A DNA stretch of 64,000 nt from Rhizobiaceae bacterium (GCA_023953835.1 JAMLJB010000001.1:1240001-1304000); one strand, 5' to 3'; numbered from the stretch's first letter, positions 47,395-56,119 are shown. Numbers and translations are program-made. The notes: generated by a model not told the origin, from the letters alone.

Positions 47395-48992
47395 TGCAGC
47401 GTTTCGCCGAATTGCTCGACCGCCTTGTCCTGACGCCTTCCCGCAACGGCAAGCTGAAATTGCTGGCGGACTATTTCCGCACAGTGGAAGATCCCGATCG
47501 GGGGTTGACGCTGGCAGCCATCACCGGCGACCTCAGCTTTGCTTCCGTCAAACCCGCAATATTGCGCGCGCTTGTAGCCGAGCGCATGGACCCCGTCCTG
47601 TTCGGCTATTCCTACGACTATGTCGGTGACCTTGCCGAAACCGTTTCGCTGGTTTGGCCGACCGGCGCGCACGATGACCGCCAAAGCTTGACCCTGGCCG
47701 AAACAGTGACGGCGCTCCAGCGAGCCAGCCGCTCCGATGCACCGAAAACGCTTGCAACGCTTCTCGATCATGCCGACGTCTCGTCGCGCTTTGCCATCAT
47801 CAAGCTGGTGACCAGCGGTCTTCGCATTGGGGTTTCGGCGCGGATGGCGAAGCAGGCGCTCGCGGATATGGGCGGTGTCGACGTTTCGGAAATCGAAGAA
47901 ATCTGGCATGGGCTGACGCCGCCTTACGTGCCGCTGTTCGACTGGCTCGAAGGCCGCACGGCACGCCCGGAGCGTGCGGCGGCGGCGCTGTTCAGGCCGG
48001 TCATGCTTGCCCAGCCTGTCGGCGACGGCGATCTCGAGAAGCTTGACCCAGCGGAGTATGCCGCCGAATGGAAATGGGACGGCATTCGTGTGCAGGCGGT
48101 CGCCGAAGGTGGTCTGCGCCGCCTCTATTCGCGCACGGGAGATGACATTTCAGGCGCATTTCCAGACCTTGTCGAGGCGATGAATTTCGAGGGCGTGCTC
48201 GACGGTGAATTGCTTGTCGGCGATCCGCGCGGAAAAACCGGCACCTTTTCAGACCTTCAGCAGCGCCTGAACCGCAAGAGCGTTTCCCCGAAAATGCGCA
48301 GTCAGTTCCCGGTTTTTGTGCGCGCCTACGATCTTATGCAGATCCACAATGACGACCTGCGGCCACTCTCATATTCGGATCGGCGTTCGGCACTGGGTAG
48401 ACTCGTCGCAACACTCGACCCTTCGCGCTTCGACGTGTCGCGGAACGTGCCGTTTTCCGACTGGAATGAACTGGACGCCTTACGCCGCAATCCGTCGCAT
48501 CCGGTCATAGAGGGCATCATGCTGAAGCGGCTCGATTCAACCTATCTCGCAGGCAGGCCAAAAGGCCCGTGGTTCAAATGGAAGCGGGATCCCCACACCG
48601 TCGACGCCGTTCTGATGTATGCACAAAGAGGCCACGGAAAGCGCTCAAGCTACTACTCCGACTACACATTCGGCGTCTGGACGGGTGCGGAAGGCGCGGA
48701 AGAACTGGTGCCGGTCGGGAAAGCCTATTTCGGCTTCACTGACGAAGAACTTCGCCAGATCGACAAATATGTCCGGGACAATACGGTGGAACGGTTCGGG
48801 CCGGTGCGGTCGGTGCGCGCCGATCACGCACACGGGCTGGTCCTCGAAGTCGCATTCGAGGGGCTGAACCGGTCGACGCGTCACAAATCGGGGGTGGCCA
48901 TGCGCTTTCCCAGAATATCGCGGTTGCGCTGGGACAAGCCTTCGATCGAAGCCGACCGGATCGAAACGCTGGAAGCCCTTCTGGACGGCTGA
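47394..48992 (+). CDS. ATP-dependent DNA ligase
   Basis: A 532-residue ligase. The nucleotidyltransferase Lys227 lies in EWKWDGIRVQ (motif I), with DGELLVG (motif IV region), PVIEGIMLKRLDSTY, and FKWKRDPHTVDAVLMYAQ (motif V). The N-terminal alpha-helical DNA-binding domain and the C-terminal OB-fold (AVLMYAQRGHGKRSSYYSDYTFGVW) are intact. It belongs to the repair ligases found with the exonuclease gene, and in many genomes also an Lhr-type helicase and a phosphoesterase; those two are not in this window. Confidence 0.95.
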   Translation: MQRFAELLDRLVLTPSRNGKLKLLADYFRTVEDPDRGLTLAAITGDLSFASVKPAILRALVAERMDPVLFGYSYDYVGDLAETVSLVWPTGAHDDRQSLTLAETVTALQRASRSDAPKTLATLLDHADVSSRFAIIKLVTSGLRIGVSARMAKQALADMGGVDVSEIEEIWHGLTPPYVPLFDWLEGRTARPERAAAALFRPVMLAQPVGDGDLEKLDPAEYAAEWKWDGIRVQAVAEGGLRRLYSRTGDDISGAFPDLVEAMNFEGVLDGELLVGDPRGKTGTFSDLQQRLNRKSVSPKMRSQFPVFVRAYDLMQIHNDDLRPLSYSDRRSALGRLVATLDPSRFDVSRNVPFSDWNELDALRRNPSHPVIEGIMLKRLDSTYLAGRPKGPWFKWKRDPHTVDAVLMYAQRGHGKRSSYYSDYTFGVWTGAEGAEELVPVGKAYFGFTDEELRQIDKYVRDNTVERFGPVRSVRADHAHGLVLEVAFEGLNRSTRHKSGVAMRFPRISRLRWDKPSIEADRIETLEALLDG

Positions 48993-48997
48993 AAGCG

Positions 48998-50188
48998 CTA
49001 TTGATTCACCGACACCTTGATTTCGTAAATATCGACGGATTTCCCCTCCTTGTCGAAATCCGAATTGATCGCGATTGTGCCGCCTGCTCCGGGCTTTGCG
49101 GCCGGAACGTCCAACTCAAACAGGAAGTCGGAGCGCGCATTCCCGACCGCATAGCGCTTGCGGCCGCAATCGCCCAACTCACCAAAATTGCAGGTGACCG
49201 ACATCTGGGTGTCCTGGCCTTCTTCGGCCTTGGCCACGATATCGAAGGTTGCGCGTTTTCCCGCAATCTGTTCCAGCACACCCTGATTGACGTCAATCAT
49301 CACTGCGGAGCCGCTGGCACCTGAGCGAATCCTCACGAAATCGGAGCCTTCCTCATGCATTGCCTCGGCGGAAGTATCCCCCGGAGCGCTGATCGAATTG
49401 GGGTCGTTTCCGTTGAAAACCGGAATCCAGTTGCGGGCCGCATCCGCCTGGCCCGGCGCGACCGGCGGCTCGTCCGCGCCCGGTTCGTAATCTTCGCCTT
49501 CCGGTGCGGTTGTCGTAACGGGTTCGGATTGGGTGGTGTTTCCGAGCAGTCCCGTCTGCATGGCCCACCAGATGCCGATGGCAAGGATGGAAAAGAGTGT
49601 GACTGCCACGAACATGGCAGCCATCGGCCTTCGACGGCGCTCGGGCGCAACCACGCGCTCGGCCGTTAGAAGCTCCTGCTGAGCGGGAGCGTGGGTTGGC
49701 TCGCGATCGATCGTAGGAACGATCGGCTCGTCCGACTGATATTGTTCCCCTACCTCGACGGAAACGGTGGGAATATCCGCCTCTGGAAGTCGAGACTCGG
49801 CGTTAGTCTCTTCCTCGTTGTGCGAAACTTCCGCGGCATGGCTGTGCGCTTCGGCCACAGCCGCCTCATCCGCCTTGATGGCGGGTGGCGCGGAAACCGG
49901 AACAGCATGCGCAGTTTGCCCGCCAGTCGGCAAGGGCGGCACGTTCACGAAAAGCGGGTCGGCGGACGCCGGTTTTGCCGGGTGCACGAACTCCTGCTCG
50001 ATCTCGACGATCTTCGCCTGGAGGGACTTGCGGCGCTTGATCGCCGACTCGACCGTCACACCCGGATTGGCCTGAAGAACGCGGTCGAGCGCGGCGAAAG
50101 CCTGTCGATAGACCCGCTCGCGGAAGGCCTGATCGGACGCATCACCCTTCTCGAACGCGTTACGGATCGCCTTTTCAATGACGTCCAA
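48998..50188 (-). CDS. Membrane-anchored hypothetical protein with cytoplasmic helical N-domain
   Basis: A 396-residue protein. The start is taken as TTG 50188, which has GAGGA 8 bases upstream and begins the conserved text DVIEKAIRNAFEKGDASDQAFRERVYRQAFAALDRVLQANPGVTVESAIKRRKSLQAKIVEIEQEF. An acidic linker follows, one membrane helix (MAAMFVAVTLFSILAIGIWWAM, about residue 190), and a periplasmic beta-rich domain with a Cys pair (SVTCNFGELGDC). Such proteins are seen in rhizobia without assigned role. It ends 5 bases from the ligase stop, convergently. Confidence 0.8.
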   Translation of the reverse strand: MDVIEKAIRNAFEKGDASDQAFRERVYRQAFAALDRVLQANPGVTVESAIKRRKSLQAKIVEIEQEFVHPAKPASADPLFVNVPPLPTGGQTAHAVPVSAPPAIKADEAAVAEAHSHAAEVSHNEEETNAESRLPEADIPTVSVEVGEQYQSDEPIVPTIDREPTHAPAQQELLTAERVVAPERRRRPMAAMFVAVTLFSILAIGIWWAMQTGLLGNTTQSEPVTTTAPEGEDYEPGADEPPVAPGQADAARNWIPVFNGNDPNSISAPGDTSAEAMHEEGSDFVRIRSGASGSAVMIDVNQGVLEQIAGKRATFDIVAKAEEGQDTQMSVTCNFGELGDCGRKRYAVGNARSDFLFELDVPAAKPGAGGTIAINSDFDKEGKSVDIYEIKVSVNQ

Positions 50189-50420
50189 ATGCTTTTCCTC
50201 ACAAAATGCGACTATATCGCAGCTATGTCTCCGATTCCTACTATACGAAAAATTCGCGAAAGGAAGCCGTAGCGCCGTCGTCTGCACCGCAGATCAGCGC
50301 CCTTCGTTCAGAATACACAGAATGATCTCGAACCGAGCTCAGCGGGCTTATTCGCAGGTGGCTTGATCTTGCCGCCCAATGAGGCTATCAGGCGCAAACT
50401 CCCGCCACGCGCTGGCAAGG

Positions 50421-50496
50421 GCCGCTTTAGCTCAGTTGGTAGAGCACGTCATTCGTAATGATGGGGTCAGGTGTTCGAGTCACCTAAGCGGCACCA
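50421..50496 (+). tRNA. tRNA-Thr (anticodon CGT)
   Basis: A 76-base cloverleaf with encoded CCA: acceptor GCCGCTT/AAGCGGC, D-arm GCTC/GAGC, anticodon stem CGTCA/TGATG with loop TTCGTAA (anticodon CGT, reads ACG), T-arm AGGTG/CACCT with TTCGAGT. Confidence 0.97.
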
Positions 50497-50685
50497 CTCT
50501 ACCCCAACGGAACTGATGATTGCGGGCACTTTGACCTATAGTCGCCCTCCCGATTTTTTGAGGCAAGTCGCGGCATGCTTCATGCACGCAGCCACAAGGA
50601 AATATTTGACGATCTCGCGCCTACGGGCAGTACCCCGGCCGGTTGAGATCTTTCTGAACGCGCCGACCGCGCTATTGTCGATCTT

Positions 50686-51003
50686 CTATTGTTCGATCAC
50701 CCCCAGGAATGCGCCCTTGGTATCGAAGCGGCAGTCAAATCCGACCGTGACCGTATCCTTGTATACCGAACCTTGGACCAGCGTGCCGAAGCTTCGCGTC
50801 ATCGGGGAATTGGTGCTGATACTATCGGCCGAGACACCGTATTTGCTTACGGCCGCGTTTTGACAAAACTCCGGCATGTCGCTCTGCGCGACCACAGTAC
50901 CGGTTGCTGGCGCGCCCGAAACACCCCCGCCGCCAGACGTGCTGCAGCCCACCAGACCCAGCGACAAAAGCACAAGTAACACCCCATTCGTGTTGGCCCT
51001 CAC
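50686..51003 (-). CDS. Small lipoprotein of unknown function
   Basis: A 105-residue protein. GTG 51003 has AGGAG 6 bases upstream and starts the lipoprotein signal VRANTNGVLLVLLSLGLVGC (lipobox Cys at about 20). The mature part (SGGGGVSGAPATGTVVAQSDMPEFCQNAAVSKYGVSADSISTNSP ... YKDTVTVGFDCRFDTKGAFLGV) has two Cys and a beta-rich end. It lies about 200 bases downstream of the caspase/solute-binding gene on the same strand. No named family recognised. Confidence 0.75.
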   Translation of the reverse strand: MRANTNGVLLVLLSLGLVGCSTSGGGGVSGAPATGTVVAQSDMPEFCQNAAVSKYGVSADSISTNSPMTRSFGTLVQGSVYKDTVTVGFDCRFDTKGAFLGVIEQ

Positions 51004-51202
51004 AGCGTTCTCCTTTGAATCATTTGCATCGGGTGAAGAGCGACCGACAGTTCGGTCGCGAAGGACGCATTCCGAACGTCTTGTCCATATTCGGATACCT
51101 CCTGGCATCAAGTACAATGGTTCAAATGAATGCAGCGGCCAAGATCGGCTTCCAACAAAAACTACTCGCGTATCGGAGATTTTGGCAATGGCTTTGTGGG
51201 TC

Positions 51203-53416
51203 TCAATGGGGGATGGTGGCCAGTCGGGCTGCAATCTTCTCTGACGCATTTTCGGGTGTTTGTTGACCTGCCAATGCGCGTGCGACTTCTTCGCGAAGCA
51301 CAGCCGTAAACGCATCATAACTTTGACCGAGCGTTCGCGATGGCCGCACGATCGCGTTGGTTACGGCGGCATACATGTCGGGGAACAGGGCATTGGCCTT
51401 CAGCACTTCAGGATCGCTGTAGAGCGCGCCGACGGCCGGAGCGAAGCCGCCCTCAATGGCACGTTCCTTCTGGTTCTCCGCGCTGGTCAGAAACATGACC
51501 AGCGAAGCGGCATCCTTGCGATGGCGCGAATAGTTCGATACCGCCAGTTGCCAACCGCCCAGCACGCCTGAACGATTGCCGAAAGCGCCCCCGCGCGGAA
51601 GCGAAACGACACCGACCTTCCCGCGCAGCCGACTGGACTTTTCCTCGGCGAGGTAAAGCGCGTAGGGCCAGTTGCGCATATAGGCCGCGTTTCCGTTCTG
51701 GAACGCCTGTCGCGCGGCCTCCTCATTGTAGTCGACCACCTGCTTCGGTGCGATCTTGCCGATCCATCCTGTCATCGTTTCCAGCGCCTGCTCGACTGAG
51801 GCAGAATCGATCGAGACCCGGCCATCCTGATCGGTCGAGATAGCACCGCCATATGCGTTCACCATTTCGAGCGCGAAGCAGGTGAGGCCCTCGGCCGAAA
51901 GTCCGTTGAAGAGAAAGCCGTTGAAGCTCTTGATCCCGCGCTTTCGCTCGCCCTTCTGAATGATCGCCGCGCTCTCGGCAAGCTGCTCCCAGGTTTGCGG
52001 CGGCTGCTGCCCATATTTCTTCAGCAGGTCCTTGCGATAGAAGAGAAGCCCGGAATCAACAAACCAGGGTATTGCGACCAACCGCCCGTCAACGACAGCA
52101 GCATCGAGCGCAGGCGGCAGGATCCCGTTCTCCGCACCGTTCGAGTAGGCATACAAATCCACCAGATGCTCCGCCAGCATGCCGGACCACGTCACATCGA
52201 TCTGCACGATGTCGAGATCCGCGGATTTTCTCTCGAAGCTGTCACGGTACACATTGAGGCGGTCGTCCATCGAATCCGGGGCCGGAACGACCTTCACCTT
52301 CTTTCCTGTGCTCTTCGACCAGAGTTCGACACCCCGTTGGCAGAACGTCAATTCCACGCCCGGCGTTCCGCACGAGATCGTCAGTGGTGTGGCCGATGCC
52401 GCATCGTTGCTCGTCGCCTGCGCGCTGTCTGACATCGCAGCGTCCGAGACCACGAGATCCCGCTGAAGCGCCGCAAGCCGTACATAAGCAGCGGGTGACC
52501 ACGGACTCTTGGGGAAGGCTCTCGTGAAATCGAGAAGCTTGTCGGATCCGACGCCGCCTCCTAGTGAATCCCATGCCACGTCGTCCGGCCTGCCCTCGCC
52601 CTGACCGGCAGGAGCATCGGAAAAATACGCCTGCTTCGGAAGATCGCCATACAGGACCGGCGACTGCCTACCCGCCGTCGATACGATGACTTCGTTTCGT
52701 AGACGCTGGAACAAGGATTCAAGATCGACGCCCGGAGTTCGCAGCGCCTTGATCAGGGACCTTGCAAAAGGACTGTTGCCAAGCTTGCCGCCATCCTGCG
52801 CCAGTTCGCCGGCCTTGGCAGCGGAAACGACGGCGACGCCGCCTTCCGGAGAAATAGCTCCAAGACCGACGGTTCCGGCCTTGCCGGTTGTCTTGCGCAC
52901 CATGCTCGCAAGAAACGGGTTGTTGCGCGACGCGTCGACAATCACCATCCGCACTTTGCTGGCCTCAGAGGCAGCCGCAATGAGGCTATCAAGCGAAACA
53001 GCCTCTTCCGAGAGGTCCGCGTCGGACATCAACCGTGCATCCACCGGCACGACATAGTTCCGGCCGGCCTGGTCGAGGCCATGTCCTGCGTAATAGATGA
53101 CGGCCCACTCGGCGTTTTCCGCGAGTTCGCCGAACGCCTTCAGGCGCGAGAGCAGGCGATCCCGCGTCAGGTCCGCGTCGAGTGTCACCGACGAGAAGCC
53201 GAGTTCCTCGAAAACCGACGCCACAGCCATGGCGTCGCGCTGGGGATCGACCAGCGGGGCAACCGAAGCATAGCGGGAATTGCCGATGACAAGGGCCACA
53301 CGTCCCCCGGACCCCGCCGCCGCCAACTGGCGAGCGAAAACGTCACTCGTGCCTAAACCCAATCCGCAGGCGCAGATCAGCACGATTACAGCAACAGACA
53401 ACACTCGCCGCAGCAT
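51203..53416 (-). CDS. Exported caspase-like (C14) pseudo-peptidase fused to an extracellular solute-binding domain
   Basis: A 737-residue protein. A Sec signal peptide (residues 1-28, VFA-R) is followed by a caspase-fold domain at about 38-265: RVALVIGNSRYASVAPLVDPQRDAMAVASVFEELGF, His112 in YYAGHG, and IVDASRNNPF, where the catalytic Cys of the usual DACRNNPF is Ser163. SPVLYGDLPKQAYFS ends that domain. Residues of about 345-730 match ABC sugar-binding proteins of family 1: ISCGTPGVELTFCQRGVELWSKSTGKKVKVVPAP, DIVQIDVTWSGMLAEHLVDL, AIPWFVDSGLLFYRKDLLKKYG, GVLGGWQLAVSNYSRHRKDAASLVMFLTSAENQKERAI. No permease or ATPase genes are near. The gene reads through without a break, so the fusion is real at DNA level. 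Confidence 0.9.
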   Translation of the reverse strand: MLRRVLSVAVIVLICACGLGLGTSDVFARQLAAAGSGGRVALVIGNSRYASVAPLVDPQRDAMAVASVFEELGFSSVTLDADLTRDRLLSRLKAFGELAENAEWAVIYYAGHGLDQAGRNYVVPVDARLMSDADLSEEAVSLDSLIAAASEASKVRMVIVDASRNNPFLASMVRKTTGKAGTVGLGAISPEGGVAVVSAAKAGELAQDGGKLGNSPFARSLIKALRTPGVDLESLFQRLRNEVIVSTAGRQSPVLYGDLPKQAYFSDAPAGQGEGRPDDVAWDSLGGGVGSDKLLDFTRAFPKSPWSPAAYVRLAALQRDLVVSDAAMSDSAQATSNDAASATPLTISCGTPGVELTFCQRGVELWSKSTGKKVKVVPAPDSMDDRLNVYRDSFERKSADLDIVQIDVTWSGMLAEHLVDLYAYSNGAENGILPPALDAAVVDGRLVAIPWFVDSGLLFYRKDLLKKYGQQPPQTWEQLAESAAIIQKGERKRGIKSFNGFLFNGLSAEGLTCFALEMVNAYGGAISTDQDGRVSIDSASVEQALETMTGWIGKIAPKQVVDYNEEAARQAFQNGNAAYMRNWPYALYLAEEKSSRLRGKVGVVSLPRGGAFGNRSGVLGGWQLAVSNYSRHRKDAASLVMFLTSAENQKERAIEGGFAPAVGALYSDPEVLKANALFPDMYAAVTNAIVRPSRTLGQSYDAFTAVLREEVARALAGQQTPENASEKIAARLATIPH

Positions 53417-53529
53417 GTTGCAGGTCCTCAGCTAGCCGATAGTACCCGACGGCGGCGTTTGTGGAAAGTAACGAGATAGTTTGCGGGCCTGCGAGCTTCC
53501 TATGGGTCCGCGCGGCGCTTCCTGAGCCT

Positions 53530-54363
53530 TCAAAAAACGAGATTTTCGTTGAGGCGACGCACCGACTCCGGATCATGAGCCGGAAGCACCACCGTTGGCC
53601 GGCTCTTCGCGAAATCGCAGATGTTCGCCAGTGTATCGCGCGCCAATGCGGGATCATTCGTCACGCCGTCCGTCTGCAAAGCGCGCAGGTTGGTCTCGGA
53701 ATATGTTGCATCGCCGGCGATGAAATAGGTGACATCTTCGCCCTGCACGATAACTGAAGCGTGCCCGGTCGCGTGGCCCGGTGTTGGAACGATGGCCACC
53801 CTGCCGTCGCTCGTCACCGGTTTTGAGCGCGCAAAAGGGCCGATGGGCGGGCCATCGAAATCGAACAGCTCCGGCTTGAACCAGACCGGCCAGCGATGCG
53901 GCAGGCATCCCATCATCTTGCCACGGATGCCGGTCGATACCGCATAGTTCTCCCGCGGACCAAGGATGCGGGTGTGAGGAAAGTGGTCCAGACCGCCCGT
54001 ATGGTCGTGATGGAAATGCGTCAGGATCACCGCTGCAATATCGCGTGCGGGGTCCATACCCATATTGCGAAGCCTCGGCCCGACCTCCTCTTCCGGAGCA
54101 ACGCGGATCGAGACCTGCTTGTAGAACGGGTTCCACCCAGGCAGGTAGCCGGCAACGGAATTGCGCCATGTATCGCCTGTATCGATCAGGAACCGGCCTT
54201 CCGGATGTTCCACCAGAAAGCACAGGATTGGCAGCGGCTCGACCCAATCCCTGTCCGCAAAGATGTCGATCTTGCGTCCGAGTGCGCCCCGGTCGGGCCT
54301 GCCGGTTCGCTGTGCCGTTTTCATTCGCGCCTTGCCCGTCTCGATGGCCGTGACCCTCATCAT
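53530..54363 (-). CDS. Metallo-beta-lactamase-fold hydrolase (lactonase-like)
   Basis: A 277-residue protein; ATG 54363 has AAGGAGA upstream. The di-metal motif is THFHHDHTGG, with GPRENYAVS, PTPGHATGHASV, IAGDATYSETN and VLPAHDP. It belongs to the N-acyl-homoserine-lactonase-like group. It is divergent from a TetR regulator with palindromes between them, so its expression is probably induced by the TetR ligand. Confidence 0.87.
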   Translation of the reverse strand: MMRVTAIETGKARMKTAQRTGRPDRGALGRKIDIFADRDWVEPLPILCFLVEHPEGRFLIDTGDTWRNSVAGYLPGWNPFYKQVSIRVAPEEEVGPRLRNMGMDPARDIAAVILTHFHHDHTGGLDHFPHTRILGPRENYAVSTGIRGKMMGCLPHRWPVWFKPELFDFDGPPIGPFARSKPVTSDGRVAIVPTPGHATGHASVIVQGEDVTYFIAGDATYSETNLRALQTDGVTNDPALARDTLANICDFAKSRPTVVLPAHDPESVRRLNENLVF

Positions 54364-54381
54364 GACCTGTCTCCTTAAAAA

Positions 54382-54393
54382 GAACGATCGTTC
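54382..54393. promoter_or_regulatory. TetR operator candidate, site 1 (perfect palindrome)
   Basis: GAACGATCGTTC at 54382-54393 is a perfect 12-bp palindrome (14 with flanks AGAACGATCGTTCT), in an A/T-rich surround. It lies just before the ribosome binding site of the metallo-hydrolase gene. A second copy with one change is 42 bp away centre to centre, four helical turns. Confidence 0.75.
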
Positions 54394-54416
54394 TCTTTTA
54401 ATCTCATCCCGCGCCC

Positions 54417-54445
54417 TTGTAAAGAACGATTGTTCGTTTTATATT
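54417..54445 (+). promoter_or_regulatory. TetR gene promoter with operator site 2 in the spacer
   Basis: TTGTAA (54417-54422), 17 bases, TATATT (54440-54445). The spacer holds GAACGATTGTTC (54424-54435), the second operator copy. The TetR ATG at 54451 is only 5 bases after the -10, so the mRNA is probably leaderless. On the minus strand TTTACA (54423-54418), 16 bases, TTAAAA (54401-54396) could serve the metallo-hydrolase. Confidence 0.65.
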
Positions 54446-54450
54446 CTTGC

Positions 54451-55074
54451 ATGCCAAAGATTTCAGACGAAAGAAAAGCCGAGCGCAGGCTTCAGATAAT
54501 TCGGGCGGCCTGGACTTGTTTCCAGGCGCAGGGCCTCCACGCGACGACGATGGACGACATCATCCGGACCAGCGGATTGTCGGCGGGCGCCGTCTATCTC
54601 TACTTTCCGAGCAAGGAGGAAATTATCCTTGCCGCTGTAACCACCTCGCTCGGTGGCCTCGCCGAACAGCTCGGGCCGTTGGTCGCGAAGGCAAGGGATG
54701 AAGGCCCTGACTGGCTGGTGCGCGAGGTGACGACCTCCATCAGCGCATTCACCAAGGGCGACCTCTATGATCTCAAGCGCATCGCTTTGCTGGGCTGGAG
54801 CGAGGCTCAGACAAACCAAAGACTGCGGAGCCTTATGCAGTCGTTCTATCGCACGTTTCGCAATGACCTGGCCGGCTGCGTGCCAGCCTGGAAAGAGGCC
54901 GGTCTTGTCATTGCAACCATAAACAGCAATGACGTCGCCAAATCGCTTCTGTCGATCATTCTCGGCTTTGTAGTGCAGGCCGCGCTGCTGGGCGATGTCG
55001 AGCCGAGCGAAGTCAGTGTCGGCCTGTCCGGCCTTGTGCGAGGAAAAGATCTTGGCCGAGCAACGAAGCGTTGA
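54451..55074 (+). CDS. TetR/AcrR-family transcriptional repressor
   Basis: A 207-residue regulator from ATG 54451. The N-terminal HTH reads RRLQIIRAAWTCFQAQGLHATTMDDIIRTSGLSAGAVYLYFPSKEEIILA; the C-terminal part is an all-helical ligand domain. There is no ribosome binding site before the ATG, in agreement with a leaderless mRNA. It probably represses itself and the divergent metallo-hydrolase gene. The next gene overlaps its 3' end by 23 bases. Confidence 0.92.
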   Translation: MPKISDERKAERRLQIIRAAWTCFQAQGLHATTMDDIIRTSGLSAGAVYLYFPSKEEIILAAVTTSLGGLAEQLGPLVAKARDEGPDWLVREVTTSISAFTKGDLYDLKRIALLGWSEAQTNQRLRSLMQSFYRTFRNDLAGCVPAWKEAGLVIATINSNDVAKSLLSIILGFVVQAALLGDVEPSEVSVGLSGLVRGKDLGRATKR

Positions 55075-55528
55075 TTCTGCACCCGCCCCTGCCCGCTACC
55101 TCTTGCTGCTCTGCGTCCAGACAGCGGCGGCCACCGCATTGTTCTGGGCGACGTTCCCTGTGTTCCAGGCAATCCTGAGCGACACGGGCAGGCCGCAAAT
55201 GCTGAGCTCTCCGACGATCCTGATTTCGCTCGTGAGTGCTCTTGTCATCCAGGCCGCCTATTGGCTGAGATATTCCCGGGTGCGGGTCTGGGTTCCGTTC
55301 CACAACGCCCTGATCGGCCACCTTGTGCTCTTTGCAAGCAGGGCCAGCTTCTTCTTCGGCGCAGCGCTCTTCTCGGCAGTGGTCTTCCGACACCTGCCCA
55401 GGATCGAGATGCTCCCGCCTGTCTGGATCGGAACGGCAAAGGGCCTTGGCTTTCTGGCCGTTTTGTTTTCGTTGTTCTGCTACGCCCTTGAGCTGGAACG
55501 TCTTGGCCGAGCCATCGAGCCCTCCTGA
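55052..55528 (+). CDS. Small integral membrane protein of unknown function
   Basis: Start taken as TTG 55052, with GAGGA 7-8 bases upstream inside the end of the TetR gene. The 158 residues contain four hydrophobic segments (YLLLLCVQTAAATALFWATFPVF; TILISLVSALVIQAAYWL; LIGHLVLFASRASFFFGAALFSAVVF; IGTAKGLGFLAVLFSLFCYAL). No family recognised. Overlap with the TetR gene suggests co-expression and a possible link to transport of the same compound. Confidence 0.7.
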   Translation: MAEQRSVDSAPAPARYLLLLCVQTAAATALFWATFPVFQAILSDTGRPQMLSSPTILISLVSALVIQAAYWLRYSRVRVWVPFHNALIGHLVLFASRASFFFGAALFSAVVFRHLPRIEMLPPVWIGTAKGLGFLAVLFSLFCYALELERLGRAIEPS

Positions 55529-55539
55529 AGTCCTGCCGC

Positions 55540-55869
55540 TCAGGCCGCCGTCCGGTCGGCGATCCAGCGCTCCGCGATCACGCAGTGGGGCGCCGTCGGA
55601 GGATAGTGCGCGAAAACGATGTGCCCATCGTTCACTCCGGCGGTGCGGCAGGGCGGGCAATAGAAATAAGGCTTCAGGTCTTCCGCCGATGCCCCGTGGT
55701 CGATGCCAAGATATCGCGCAACCACCACGAGATTGATCTGGACGTTGTGATTGCACCCCGCGTGCGTGCACCGGGCCCTGATCTGATATCCTGCAGCAAT
55801 ATGCTCGCCGAGCGTGCTCGCATCGGCAAAGTCGTCAATCATCGGCAATGGGAAGATGCTTTTCGACAT
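55540..55869 (-). CDS. Hypothetical protein with two Cys pairs
   Basis: A 109-residue protein from ATG 55869. It has CTHAGC and CPPCRTAG motifs about 40 residues apart that could bind zinc, and text YQIRARCTHAGCNHNVQINLVVVARYLGIDHGASAEDLKPYFYCPPC. Similar small proteins occur in rhizobia; function unknown. Convergent with the membrane protein gene (stops 11 bases apart). Confidence 0.7.
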   Translation of the reverse strand: MSKSIFPLPMIDDFADASTLGEHIAAGYQIRARCTHAGCNHNVQINLVVVARYLGIDHGASAEDLKPYFYCPPCRTAGVNDGHIVFAHYPPTAPHCVIAERWIADRTAA

Positions 55870-56062
55870 GGCTGAAATTATGCCTGCGGCACTACGTAAC
55901 GTCATCTCCTACGATGGATGATCCGACCTCGCTCCTGTGTGGCGGTCAATGACACCAATGGGGCGGCAATAGTCCCGCCATCGACCGTTTGGTGGCCAAG
56001 ACAATGTTATATTCAGCCCTGCCAGTTTGGCCCGGGCAAGGCAGAACCGACACGGAAAATAT

Positions 56063-56119
56063 TCAACCGATTGGTTGACTATTCGCGAGAACAATGTATA
56101 TTCAACTACATGGTTGAAT
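56063..56119 (+). promoter_or_regulatory. ArsR promoter with two operators
   Basis: TCAACC-N4-GGTTGA at 56063-56078 overlaps the -35 TTGACT (56075-56080); after 16 bases comes -10 TATATT (56097-56102). A second copy, TCAACT-N4-GGTTGA inside ATTCAAC/GTTGAAT (56100-56119), overlaps the -10 end and the start codon at 56110. Centres are 39 bp apart. Binding would block both polymerase and translation start. Confidence 0.7.
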
